Below, piece by piece: positions 16,298 through 24,504 of a stretch of 56,266 nt of DNA. The position numbers and the translations under genes were made by a program. Origin of the DNA: Pleurocapsa sp. MO_226.B13 (GTDB lineage Bacteria > Cyanobacteriota > Cyanobacteriia > Cyanobacteriales > Xenococcaceae). The DNA is taken from the NCBI GenBank assembly GCA_030064795.1, contig JASJEI010000017.1, positions 1-56,266 of the forward strand. Direction: 5' to 3'. The notes beneath the pieces are model-generated. The model saw only the letters and a program-made list of their open reading frames with translations, did not search any database and had not been told where the DNA came from. The first letter of the stretch is position 1. Every line of letters begins with the position of its first letter.

Positions 16298-16637
16298 AAG
16301 AGGAGATATTGTCTGGGTCAATCTAGATCCAACGATAGGAGATGAAGCAGCTAAGACACGTCCATGTTTGGTTCTTCAGAACGACTTAGGTAATCGCCAT
16401 TCAAAAAAAACTATCGTTGCTCCTTTTTTGAAAGCCAGAAACTATCCTTTTATAGTCAATGTTGCTCCATCTTCGCAAAATGGTCTAGATAAAGAAAGGG
16501 GATTAGATTTGTCACATATTCGCTCGGTTTCAATTCAGCGAATTAACAATAAACTTGGAACGGTCGAAGCAAAATATTGGTCAAATATTAAAAAAGCTAT
16601 CCTTATACAGCTAGGTTTTGATGATATGTTTGATTAA
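16284..16637 (+). CDS. mazF: MazF/PemK-type endoribonuclease toxin
   Basis: A 117-residue MazF-fold toxin that would cleave mRNA when freed from its antitoxin. Family motifs are IKRGDIVWVNLDPTIGDE, AKTRPCLVLQNDLGN (with the conserved TRP), TIVAPFLKA and LDLSHIRSVSIQRI (with the conserved SxIR-type segment). I chose the ATG at 16284, one codon inside a longer TTG frame. A bidirectional terminator follows at 16728-16753. The module is a plausible plasmid-addiction unit. Confidence 0.9.
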   Translation: MTKIKRGDIVWVNLDPTIGDEAAKTRPCLVLQNDLGNRHSKKTIVAPFLKARNYPFIVNVAPSSQNGLDKERGLDLSHIRSVSIQRINNKLGTVEAKYWSNIKKAILIQLGFDDMFD

Positions 16638-16727
16638 GCCTATTCTAATTAAATTTTATAAAAGGCTTCTTATTGTACTACTAGTCAATTAGTCAATCGT
16701 CAAATTAATCTTACTCTACTGATTGAA

Positions 16728-16753
16728 AAAAGACGAGAATATTCTCGTCTTTT
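16728..16753. terminator. Bidirectional terminator between convergent genes
   Basis: A perfect palindrome, AAAAGACGAGAAT joined to ATTCTCGTCTTTT, flanked by extra A on the left. It can end transcripts of both the toxin gene (plus) and the Q/P-rich gene (minus). Confidence 0.85.
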
Positions 16754-16775
16754 CAAAGTCTCAACTTTAAGTCAG

Positions 16776-17579
16776 TTAACCTCCGTAACTAGGCATAGCT
16801 CCAGCTACAGTCTGTGCTGCTTGTTGAGGATTGTACATAGCCTGCGGTTGAGCCATAAATCCTACCTGCTGTTGGGGAACAAATCCAGCAGCAGCGGCTG
16901 CCTTAGATTGCGCTCCACCATTGTTGTTAAATGGATTAGCAGCAGCGGTGGCATTACCGTTACCGCTGTTGTTACGGCTAACGCCATTATTGGTACGCAC
17001 ATTCTGAGAATGCCAATTTTGGTTAAGGATATAGCTTAAAATAGCCTCATGAGGTCTATTTCCAGGCACACAATCGGGTAGCATATTAGGGGCAAAAGTC
17101 TTCATAGTCAGACAAAGCTGCATTTGATCTACTTTGGGTTGACCTACTGTACCAAAAGTTTGTTCAAATACATTTGAAGCTAGCTCGTAGTCGGGAGTCG
17201 TGGGTTTTGAACCACGTTGAGAGCTAATTTGATTGACATAGAGAGTTTTGAACATATCTCTTGCGCCAAAATACAGAGATTTGGCTACTGTAGAATTGTC
17301 ATTTAGGGTCGTGTTGAGAGCAGTATTGCTTGCACCATAGCATTGTTGAACTACCGCCATAGTTTGCGGATCGATAGTCGCACCATAAAATTCAGTACCT
17401 TGAGGTTGTTGAACTTGTGGCTGCTGAATTTGTGGTTGCTGAACCTGCTGTGGCATGGGTGCATACCCCTGTTGAGGTTGATTCACCTGTGGCTGTTGCA
17501 TGGTTGCATATCCCTGCTGAGGTTGGTTTACCTGTTGGGGCATGGGTGCGCTTGCACCTTGAGGCTGTACGTAATTCAT
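16776..17579 (-). CDS. Q/P/N-rich repeat protein of unknown function
   Basis: A 267-residue protein in three parts. Residues 1-62 are near-tandem Gln/Pro repeats (QVNQPQQGYATMQQPQVNQP, then QQGYAPMPQQV and three IQQPQV-like units). Residues about 63-195 form an apparently folded domain (TIDPQTMAVVQQCYGASNTA, then SLYFGARDMFKTLYV). The tail is rich in Asn, Ala and Gln with a KAAAAAGF run. It has no signal peptide or membrane segment. It is abundant-protein-like in composition and could be a structural or phase-separating protein, but I do not recognise it. Confidence 0.55.
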   Translation of the reverse strand: MNYVQPQGASAPMPQQVNQPQQGYATMQQPQVNQPQQGYAPMPQQVQQPQIQQPQVQQPQGTEFYGATIDPQTMAVVQQCYGASNTALNTTLNDNSTVAKSLYFGARDMFKTLYVNQISSQRGSKPTTPDYELASNVFEQTFGTVGQPKVDQMQLCLTMKTFAPNMLPDCVPGNRPHEAILSYILNQNWHSQNVRTNNGVSRNNSGNGNATAAANPFNNNGGAQSKAAAAAGFVPQQQVGFMAQPQAMYNPQQAAQTVAGAMPSYGG

Positions 17580-17780
17580 GTATTGTAGTGCTCTAATTAA
17601 ATTTTGAACTAAACGTTAGTTGAATAAGCTAGAGAACTCTCTAATCTATTCACCTACTCCCGCCCGACAGGGCTGGAACTCAACAAATGCTATTGATTAA
17701 TTACTAATACCCCTGGCGAATAGCCTCTTTTCTTTGACAAATTGGGCAACCTAAAACTAAGCCCCACTCAGCAACAGACC

Positions 17781-19406
17781 ATGTTTACCGAGCTACAAGA
17801 TCTATTTCAGAATACAGATATAAGCACCATCCAACTTCACGCCAGTGACTATGAACTGGCTCTCAAACAATTACTGGCTATTTATTGCGATCGCTACGAA
17901 GATAATCCTGTCTTTTACTGGAATAACGGTTATCAAAATCTTGTTAGGCTTGAACTAGTTGAAGAAAAACTCAAATACAATATTGTCCAAAGCAATGAGC
18001 AGTTCGACACCCCCTTAGCTTTGATCCTGCAAAACAAACTGTCGCCAGGATTATACATATTCGATAATCTACTAGATTTCGATCGCCTTTCTGCCAGAGA
18101 AAAATCTATTAGAGAATCGCAAATTTACAATTGCGCCAGCCGATTGGAACATCAATCGGGAGTCCAGATTATTTTGCTGGGAGAATGGATACAGCTTAGT
18201 CCTAAACTACGTCTCAAACTCAAGCAAATTGAGCTTGGTTTACCGAAGGCTCAAGAAATAGAACGAGTTTTACAAACACAACTTGGTTTTCAGCCCGATA
18301 CAAAGCTTATTTCTGCCTGTCAGGGATTGGCATGGGGCGATATTTATGGCGAACTAAAACAATTCTCCAACAACGAATCGATAAATGAGCTAATCAACAA
18401 ATTTCTCAAGTTAAAAGAATCAAAGCTCAACAACAGCTCACTCAATCTTGAGTACTTCAGTAAACCCGAAATCTCTTCTGTGGGAGGCAACGAGAATCTC
18501 AGCGAATTTTTACAAAAACTTGCCAAGCTAAACGAGCCTGCTGCCCTACGCTATGGAATCAAACCGCCCAGAGCCATGCTATTTGTCGGACCTCCAGGTA
18601 CGGGTAAGAGTTTACGAGCAAAAATGATTGCTCGCGATTTAGGCTATACCCTTCTGGGTATTTCTTTTGGCGATATCCTGGGGTCGGATAATGCAGATCG
18701 GGCAGTTTTCCAACTATTAGAATTGGCAGAAAGTATCGGTAATGCCATTCTCTTTCTCGATGATTGGGATAAAGGACTGGCTGACTGGGAGTCGGGTGGG
18801 GCAGCTAGAAGAATAGTACAGAAGTTTTTAACTTGGATGCAGGAACATAATTCTCCCGTGATTACTATCGCCACAGTCAATCGGATCGAACTGTTACCCG
18901 TAGAACTATTACGTCGCTTTGATGATGGTGGTATTTGGATGATAGATTTACCCAATCGAGGAGAAATATACGTTATTTTCAATATTTACCTTGCCAAATA
19001 CTTCCCGACTCAATTTACTTTTAATCCTCCAACTGATAACGTCACCTGGACTACAGAGCAATGGCTAAAGCTTGTAAACTATACGCCCTGGACTATGGAA
19101 CAATGGGTAGAGCTGATTGATGAGGCAGAAGAATGTACTCCCGTAGAAATCGCCGATGTGGTCAAGACTTGTTTGACTGATTGGTACTGCAATCTTTCTG
19201 AGGAGGAACGAAAGAGCGATCGCCTTTCTCCCGTAATTGATTTTGACTATCTGTTGAGTAAGGTCAGTCAAATTAACAAAGCTTCTGTTCGTGCATCAGA
19301 ATCAATTCAGGCAATGCGTAACAATGCTTGGTTTGCCAAACCCGCATCCAAGCCAGATACCAGCCCCTTTAAATTACCAGAGGAAGTTTTATTGGGTGGT
19401 GGATAA
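17781..19406 (+). CDS. Ycf46-like AAA+ ATPase
   Basis: A AAA+ ATPase resembling the cyanobacterial and plastid Ycf46 group. The N-terminal 250 residues form a degenerate ATPase-like domain (YIFDNLLDFDRLS, VQIILLGEWIQLSPKL). The C-terminal half is a canonical module: FVGPPGTGKSLRAKMIA (Walker A), AILFLDDWDKGLADW (Walker B, with Asp-Asp where Asp-Glu is usual) and VITIATVNRIELLPVELLRR with sensor 1 and the arginine finger region. I use the ATG at 17781; the frame continues upstream to a TTG at 17742 without support. The Walker B change could slow hydrolysis. Targets are unknown; plasmid context suggests complex remodelling. Confidence 0.75.
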   Translation: MFTELQDLFQNTDISTIQLHASDYELALKQLLAIYCDRYEDNPVFYWNNGYQNLVRLELVEEKLKYNIVQSNEQFDTPLALILQNKLSPGLYIFDNLLDFDRLSAREKSIRESQIYNCASRLEHQSGVQIILLGEWIQLSPKLRLKLKQIELGLPKAQEIERVLQTQLGFQPDTKLISACQGLAWGDIYGELKQFSNNESINELINKFLKLKESKLNNSSLNLEYFSKPEISSVGGNENLSEFLQKLAKLNEPAALRYGIKPPRAMLFVGPPGTGKSLRAKMIARDLGYTLLGISFGDILGSDNADRAVFQLLELAESIGNAILFLDDWDKGLADWESGGAARRIVQKFLTWMQEHNSPVITIATVNRIELLPVELLRRFDDGGIWMIDLPNRGEIYVIFNIYLAKYFPTQFTFNPPTDNVTWTTEQWLKLVNYTPWTMEQWVELIDEAEECTPVEIADVVKTCLTDWYCNLSEEERKSDRLSPVIDFDYLLSKVSQINKASVRASESIQAMRNNAWFAKPASKPDTSPFKLPEEVLLGGG

Positions 19407-19411
19407 AGAGG

Positions 19412-19621
19412 TCATACATGAGTCTGCCCTTTTACTTCTCTTTGTTTGAGCTTTTCTGCTAAAGGAATAATTTCCTCTGAATTTACAATTTTTACTCTGC
19501 CATTTTCGCTCTGAGCAATTGACTCGCCTTTAATTCGATGCTGTTCGATTGCCTCATCTACAGCTTTTTGAAATAATGGATCGCATATAGTAGATAGCTT
19601 ATCGGGAATAGAATTGTTCAT
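19412..19621 (-). CDS. Small partner of the zeta-type kinase, possible antitoxin
   Basis: A 69-residue protein whose start (ATG at 19619-19621) overlaps the stop of the upstream kinase gene as ATGA, a sign of coupled translation. It shows the phrase FQKAVDEAIEQHRIKGESIA and a short strand (GRVKIVNSEEI) seen in small proteins next to toxin-like genes in cyanobacteria. It is unlike PezA or epsilon antitoxins and follows rather than precedes its partner. A longer frame to 19648 is less likely. Confidence 0.6.
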   Translation of the reverse strand: MNNSIPDKLSTICDPLFQKAVDEAIEQHRIKGESIAQSENGRVKIVNSEEIIPLAEKLKQREVKGQTHV

Positions 19622-20184
19622 GATCGAGCGGTAATAATTTGCTGCCAAATTTGTTGTTGATAGACTATTATGGGTTCATTTAAGGGCTTTTCTGCTATTT
19701 TTTGTCTTTGTTTACTATTATCATAAACAATCCAACGGTCAGCAATTGGCAAATATAGTTTGAGAAAGTTTTTTCTTCCTCTTTCGTACCTTCTTATAAT
19801 TGTGTCTGTTGGAATATTGTGTCCTCCAGATTCGACTCTCTTTGCAACTCTAGCAACTGCTAATTCTGCGCTTTCCAACCAGACGTACACTAAGTTAATT
19901 CTATATCCTTTACTCTTACATTCTTTCAGAAAGCGAGCAAACGATCTGGCAGCTAAAGTGCTTTCAAACGCAAAGTCTATATTGCGGACAGATAAAACTT
20001 TTAATCTCTCCAGCATCAATCGGCTGGCTTGAATCGCTACTGCATCAACGTCTTGTGGATTCAAATCTGCTGCAATGATGTCGGCATTAACAAATTCTAC
20101 GCCAGGTAAAGCAGACAAGAAAGTATCGGCGAATGTGGTTTTGCCAGAGCCGTTACAGCCACCGAAGACATATATTTCGGGCAT
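19618..20184 (-). CDS. Zeta-toxin-family P-loop kinase
   Basis: A 188-residue zeta-type kinase. Motifs in order are Walker A GGCNGSGKTTFADTFL (8-23), the substrate-binding segment VEFVNADIIAADLNPQDVD (Asp35), FAFESTLAARSFARFL, and the lid-type arginines AVARVAKRVESGGHNIPTDT with RRYERGRKNF. Zeta and related kinases phosphorylate UDP-N-acetyl sugars and so block wall synthesis; for this compact bacterial branch the substrate is not established. It pairs with the 69-residue gene through an ATGA overlap. It could be a maintenance or defence module. Confidence 0.78.
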   Translation of the reverse strand: MPEIYVFGGCNGSGKTTFADTFLSALPGVEFVNADIIAADLNPQDVDAVAIQASRLMLERLKVLSVRNIDFAFESTLAARSFARFLKECKSKGYRINLVYVWLESAELAVARVAKRVESGGHNIPTDTIIRRYERGRKNFLKLYLPIADRWIVYDNSKQRQKIAEKPLNEPIIVYQQQIWQQIITARS

Positions 20185-20332
20185 GAGTAAGTATTCTTAT
20201 TTGATTCATAAAGACGCTCGTATTTGTTTCCAACTTACCAATATTAATCGGCTCTACGATATTGATAGTTAATCGATTGTATAATACCTAAATTAGCGAT
20301 CGCATTATCAGAAAAAGTTTCTGAGCAGAATT

Positions 20333-22123
20333 TTAACTCCAATACTTACCAATCTTAATATCGACAACAACTGGAACGGGATCGAGCAAATCCTGCCCCG
20401 CTTCAATCATTACCTTTTTTAAAATCTGAGCAGCATAGTTTGCCTGTTCTTCTCTAGCCTCAATGACTAACTGGTCGTATGCCGTAAGAACTAAGTAAGC
20501 ATCGAGCTTTTGATGCAAACATTTTAAATACCAGCTTGAGATTGCCTGTTTCAAAATATCCGCACAGTCAGCCTGAATAGGATAGTTGATAATCTGATTG
20601 AGTTTGGGACTTTTACTCGACCAAATATTTATTCTTCCTAATGTAGAGCTTGCCTGCTGTTGTCCCTGTTGCCAGCTACGACGACATAAGGCATGATACT
20701 GCTCGATTTCTGAATAGAAAGCAAAAAACATTTCTCGTAGTTCCTTAGATCTAGCTGCTGTTAGATAAACACCAAATTTCTTAGCAGCATTGAGTCTAAA
20801 CTTTTCTGCGCCCATGCCATAAATCAAGCCCAAGTTTAGAATCTTACCTAGTTTTCGCTGTTGTGGCGTTAATTCTTCTAAATCGCAATTGTAAATATAA
20901 GAGGCAGTTAACGAATGAATATCCTGTCCTTGTTTGAACGCCTCAATTAAAGTAGGTACATTCATTCTTTTAGCAGCTAGTCTTAACTCTATTTGAGAAT
21001 AGTCCGCATCGACCAACATATAACCATCGCTAGCAGCAAAACAATTTCTGATTTTGGGTATTTTTGGTATGTTGCTTAGATTTGGTTCTTGACAGCTAGT
21101 TCTGCCTGTCCTCGTTCCAATCTGCCACCAGTTTCCCCTAAGCCGATTATCCGATTGAATATATGGCTCGAATCCTTTGAGAAAGGTGTTGATAATAGTA
21201 TTGAGACTACGATATTTAATTATCTCAGCAATTACAGGATGCTTTTTCACCTGTTCGATTAGCACGTTGCTATTGGTAGATTTAATTTCTATGCCGTAGG
21301 TTTGCAAAGCCTTTAATAGCTGTGAGGAAGAAACTATATTAAATTCTCTATTTAGCTCGCGATAAATCCTCTCCGCTAGTCTGTCTCTCTGTTGTTCGTA
21401 CTCTTTTCTAACTTGTCGCCAGCGATCGCGATCGAGATAAATTCCGCGACTCTGCATTTCAGTTATCGGTAACAAGCAACAGTATTCTAGAATGGCTATG
21501 TTATTCAAACCCGCCTCGTCCAATTTCTGCTGAAGCTCGGTTAAAATCTCAATTAATATTCCCGCGTCATTGGCAGCATACTGTAATTGAGTTTTAGATA
21601 GCTTGCCCGACCAATCAGAATTTTGTTCGGTTTTATCCAGTTCTATATTGAGCAAGTCTTGTGCGGTGAACTGCAAACTGGCTTGTCTGGTAGCCCCAGC
21701 CTTTAGCACTTCTATACCTAACATGGTACACATAACAGGACCTCGAACTTCGATCCCTTCTGCTTTCAACATTAAAATATCGAACTTGATGTGGTGTCCT
21801 ACTTTTAGTAACTTGGGACTGCCCATCAACCTTTGCAAACTGGACTTATCCTTAATCTTAGGTAGTTCAACGATCGATACAGGCTCATCTGCGCTGTGAG
21901 CAATCTGTATCGTCTTAACCATGCCAGGTGCAGGAGTCAGTCCTTTTGTTTCCGTATCCAGAGCAATAAAACAACTTTCTGTCTCTATTTTTGTTACCCA
22001 CTCATCTAATTCACGCTCGCAGTCAATTACTAAATAGGCAAAATTTGGCGATCGCCTTTTCTTTAATCGTTCTAGTAACGCTTGGCTCTGCTGTTTGCTG
22101 TAAAAGCTAAATCTATGGCTCAT
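20333..22123 (-). CDS. Family A DNA polymerase with 3'-5' exonuclease
   Basis: A 596-residue PolA-type polymerase without a 5'-nuclease domain, predicted to replicate or repair plasmid DNA. The exonuclease shows all three motifs: ALDTETKGL (Asp56, Glu58), VGHHIKFDILML (Asp115) and YAANDAGIL (Tyr182, Asp186). The polymerase has motif A VDADYSQIELRL (372-381) and motif B RKLGKILNLGLIYG (423-436). Motif C is TAYDQLVIEA, so the catalytic Asp is kept (Asp550) while the usual HDE has become YDQ. Its length matches phage and plasmid versions. It lies in the same plasmid as a clamp and clamp loader (32.6-35.4 kb). The start region has no alternative Met nearby. Confidence 0.92.
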   Translation of the reverse strand: MSHRFSFYSKQQSQALLERLKKRRSPNFAYLVIDCERELDEWVTKIETESCFIALDTETKGLTPAPGMVKTIQIAHSADEPVSIVELPKIKDKSSLQRLMGSPKLLKVGHHIKFDILMLKAEGIEVRGPVMCTMLGIEVLKAGATRQASLQFTAQDLLNIELDKTEQNSDWSGKLSKTQLQYAANDAGILIEILTELQQKLDEAGLNNIAILEYCCLLPITEMQSRGIYLDRDRWRQVRKEYEQQRDRLAERIYRELNREFNIVSSSQLLKALQTYGIEIKSTNSNVLIEQVKKHPVIAEIIKYRSLNTIINTFLKGFEPYIQSDNRLRGNWWQIGTRTGRTSCQEPNLSNIPKIPKIRNCFAASDGYMLVDADYSQIELRLAAKRMNVPTLIEAFKQGQDIHSLTASYIYNCDLEELTPQQRKLGKILNLGLIYGMGAEKFRLNAAKKFGVYLTAARSKELREMFFAFYSEIEQYHALCRRSWQQGQQQASSTLGRINIWSSKSPKLNQIINYPIQADCADILKQAISSWYLKCLHQKLDAYLVLTAYDQLVIEAREEQANYAAQILKKVMIEAGQDLLDPVPVVVDIKIGKYWS

Positions 22124-22295
22124 TTTTTCTTAAATATTTTCTGGCAATCGGCTAGTACCTTTGCTCGGATATTTTTAACCGAATAAAAATACGACCTACT
22201 GAAGATCGATTCAAGATCGTTTAAATCCCAGGGCGATCGAGTTTTGCTGTTGGTTATTTTGGTTGCGTACACCAAAGAAAGCGTGTCTTTTATTC

Positions 22296-22421
22296 ATGTC
22301 CCGAAATTTAGTTACTCCCAAAATCTTTTTGCTGCTGCTGGCGACAGCCACTTTGGTATCTGGCTGGGTATTACCTTCTTGGCTATGGCAATTCGGATTC
22401 TTAAGGGAAATATTCTTGTAA
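22296..22421 (+). CDS. Small single-pass membrane protein before the coupling protein
   Basis: A 41-residue frame with one hydrophobic segment (IFLLLLATATLVSGWVLPSW) whose stop lies 4 bp before the coupling-protein start. A different overlapping frame (22244-22429, TTG start, 61 residues, also hydrophobic) overlaps that start as ATGA and is the alternative. Either would be co-transcribed with the coupling protein. Confidence 0.4.
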   Translation: MSRNLVTPKIFLLLLATATLVSGWVLPSWLWQFGFLREIFL

Positions 22422-22425
22422 ACCG

Positions 22426-24288
22426 ATGACCGATCATTCTTTCTTCACGGTTGCTCAAACTACTAATACTCAGGCAGCAGTTTCACCCACTCAGCCCCAA
22501 CCCAAACTCTGGGAAACCGAACTCTTTCAACTCTCTGCTATGGCAGGTATTCTTGCCCTGCTAATGATTTGGGCTTCTCTGATAAAGAAAAAGCCTCAGC
22601 TTACTTCAGCTAGAATGGCAAATCGTTGGGACAAACTGTACGCTACCAATCGAGCCTTGGAACACATGAAAGCTACGGCTAACCACAAATGCACTCCTAG
22701 TGCAGCCTGGTGCGGTACGCCTAAATACTCATACAAATTTTTGGGACTCAAGTGGGCATCTCGACTACAGGTGATTTTACACAACACCATGCCTACTACC
22801 TGGATTCCCGATATTGGTCGGGGAGTTTTAGTTTTGGGTTCGCCTGGTTCGGGTAAAACCTTTTCTTTTATCGATCGCGTCATCGAAGCACTCTTTGCCC
22901 AAGGTGTCAGCGTATTACTCTACGACAAAAAAGGCGACCAGATGAAGCTGCATACCTCTTTAGCATCTCGTTACGGCTATACCGTAGATGTATTCGCTCC
23001 TGGAGGAGTTGGATTAGAAACGGGTGAAGACCCAGATACGCTTGGAGCAGACTATACCTGCGTCATTAACGTCTTGGACTTTATGAAAGATCCTCGCGAT
23101 GCTACTACCGCAGGGGAACTAGGCAAAATCTTGATTGATTCTCAAGGAAAAGGCGACGGCAAAAAAGACTTTTTCTCCCAGACTGGAGGTATATTCGCGA
23201 CAGGGTTGATGCAGCTTGCTAAATCCAGTAAATATCCCGATCTGCCAATGGTTTATGCCATTACTCAACTGCCGAATTTGGTGGAGCGTCTTGACTGGGC
23301 AGTACGACGGGACGACGATCGCAAACTAGACCCGTGGATTGCTGCCACTATTTCCAATTTCCTCTCCTCTAAAGAATCAGAAAAAACCGCAGCTTCGATT
23401 AAGACTACTGCCGAAATTACCTTTACGGGTTTTATTCAAAATGACCTTTTACCCTGCATGATTGGTAAAAGTACCATTCCTCTTTATCTTAAGCCCAAAC
23501 AATTATTGGTAATGAAGTTAGACGACCGCAGGCGTAGCATCATCGCTCCTCTTATTACGATGTGTATGCATCTCACTATCGTCGAAAATTTGAGTGAGAA
23601 AAGGAAAAATCCATTCTGCTATTGCCTGGACGAAGTTACTAGTCTAGGGGTATTTGCCAAACTAAGCGAACACATTAACGAATACCGTTCTAACGGCGGT
23701 ATTCCTATTCTCGGAGCGCAAAGTTTGAATCAGTTTTTTGAACTTTACGGCAAAGAACGAGGCAAAGCATTAGTTTCAGGTCTATTTACCCACGTCCTAT
23801 TTGGACCAAACGACTCGGTAACAGCCGAAGAATACTCAAAGAAAATTGGTAACAAGACTGTAACTACCACTTCTGTATCTCGTTCGCGATCCCAGAACGG
23901 AGCATCTACTACTGTCAATCAGCAGACTCACCAGATCCCTTTGATAAGTGTCGATACCATCGAACGTTTTCCTCAAGGCAAAGCAATCATCTTAAACCCT
24001 GGCTACGGCGATAAAAACGATGTCAAAAGACCAGTCATGGGTAGAATTGGTGTCCCCAAAGAAGATATAGAGCGAGCAATTGAAGCAGAAACCGTAATCT
24101 GGAAAGAAAAAATTCGTCCAGTTCTAGCCGATCGAAAAGCTCAACTAATTGAGTTTCGCGAACAAAATTATATTGACTTGAGTAAATTAAATGAAACTCA
24201 AAAGCAAGATTGGACGACCGAACAGCTAAATCTCAGGCTTGCTGCTGCGGAGGAATTGCTGCCAATGCCACCTAGTAATGATAAGTAG
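22426..24288 (+). CDS. virD4: Type IV coupling protein (VirD4/TraG/TraD type)
   Basis: The coupling ATPase that brings the relaxase-DNA complex to the conjugation channel. A membrane segment lies near the N-terminus (LSAMAGILALLMIWASL, about 36-52). Walker A is LVLGSPGSGKTFSFID (135-150). YDKKGDQM, IATGLMQLA, SIIAPLITM and FCYCLDEVTSLGVF (Walker B) follow, then the family segment IPILGAQSLNQFFELYGKE. The C-terminal tail (after 540) is charged and may recruit substrates. The relaxase is not in this window. It is about 24 kb from the channel genes that begin at 48260. Confidence 0.92.
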   Translation: MTDHSFFTVAQTTNTQAAVSPTQPQPKLWETELFQLSAMAGILALLMIWASLIKKKPQLTSARMANRWDKLYATNRALEHMKATANHKCTPSAAWCGTPKYSYKFLGLKWASRLQVILHNTMPTTWIPDIGRGVLVLGSPGSGKTFSFIDRVIEALFAQGVSVLLYDKKGDQMKLHTSLASRYGYTVDVFAPGGVGLETGEDPDTLGADYTCVINVLDFMKDPRDATTAGELGKILIDSQGKGDGKKDFFSQTGGIFATGLMQLAKSSKYPDLPMVYAITQLPNLVERLDWAVRRDDDRKLDPWIAATISNFLSSKESEKTAASIKTTAEITFTGFIQNDLLPCMIGKSTIPLYLKPKQLLVMKLDDRRRSIIAPLITMCMHLTIVENLSEKRKNPFCYCLDEVTSLGVFAKLSEHINEYRSNGGIPILGAQSLNQFFELYGKERGKALVSGLFTHVLFGPNDSVTAEEYSKKIGNKTVTTTSVSRSRSQNGASTTVNQQTHQIPLISVDTIERFPQGKAIILNPGYGDKNDVKRPVMGRIGVPKEDIERAIEAETVIWKEKIRPVLADRKAQLIEFREQNYIDLSKLNETQKQDWTTEQLNLRLAAAEELLPMPPSNDK

Positions 24289-24295
24289 CAATCTG

Positions 24296-24340
24296 TAATT
24301 TCAAAATTACACAATTCTAAAATTCTAAATTTATAAAAAT
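24296..24340. repeat. AATT octamer-phased tandem repeat
   Basis: AATT recurs at 8-, 8- and 7-base spacing (AATTacacAATTctaa, then AATTctaAATTT) directly after the coupling-protein stop. It is the same style as 5765-5803, 28430-28980 and 30043-30245. Confidence 0.65.
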
Positions 24341-24504
24341 CCATAGCTTTTTTATGTCTGCCACACTAAATGTACAGGAAGAGCAACAATTTTTTTGACT
24401 TTTTTTAGCTCTCCATGAATTTGTATTTCCATTTATGCTAATAATCTGGGGAGGAGGAAAGGACGATCACCTCAAGGATATGGTTGTAATAATTTGGGGA
24501 TGAT

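Noticed and set aside
17660..17690. CCCGCCCGACAGGGC hairpin as a terminator or omega-RNA relic
   Set aside because: It has no T tract and only a short stem. The likeness to the CCTGTCG part of the IscB RNA is too short to count.
22244..22429. 61-residue hydrophobic frame overlapping the coupling-protein start as ATGA
   Set aside because: It starts with TTG and has no support at its N-terminus. I prefer the 41-residue ATG frame at 22296-22421, though the ATGA overlap keeps this one possible.
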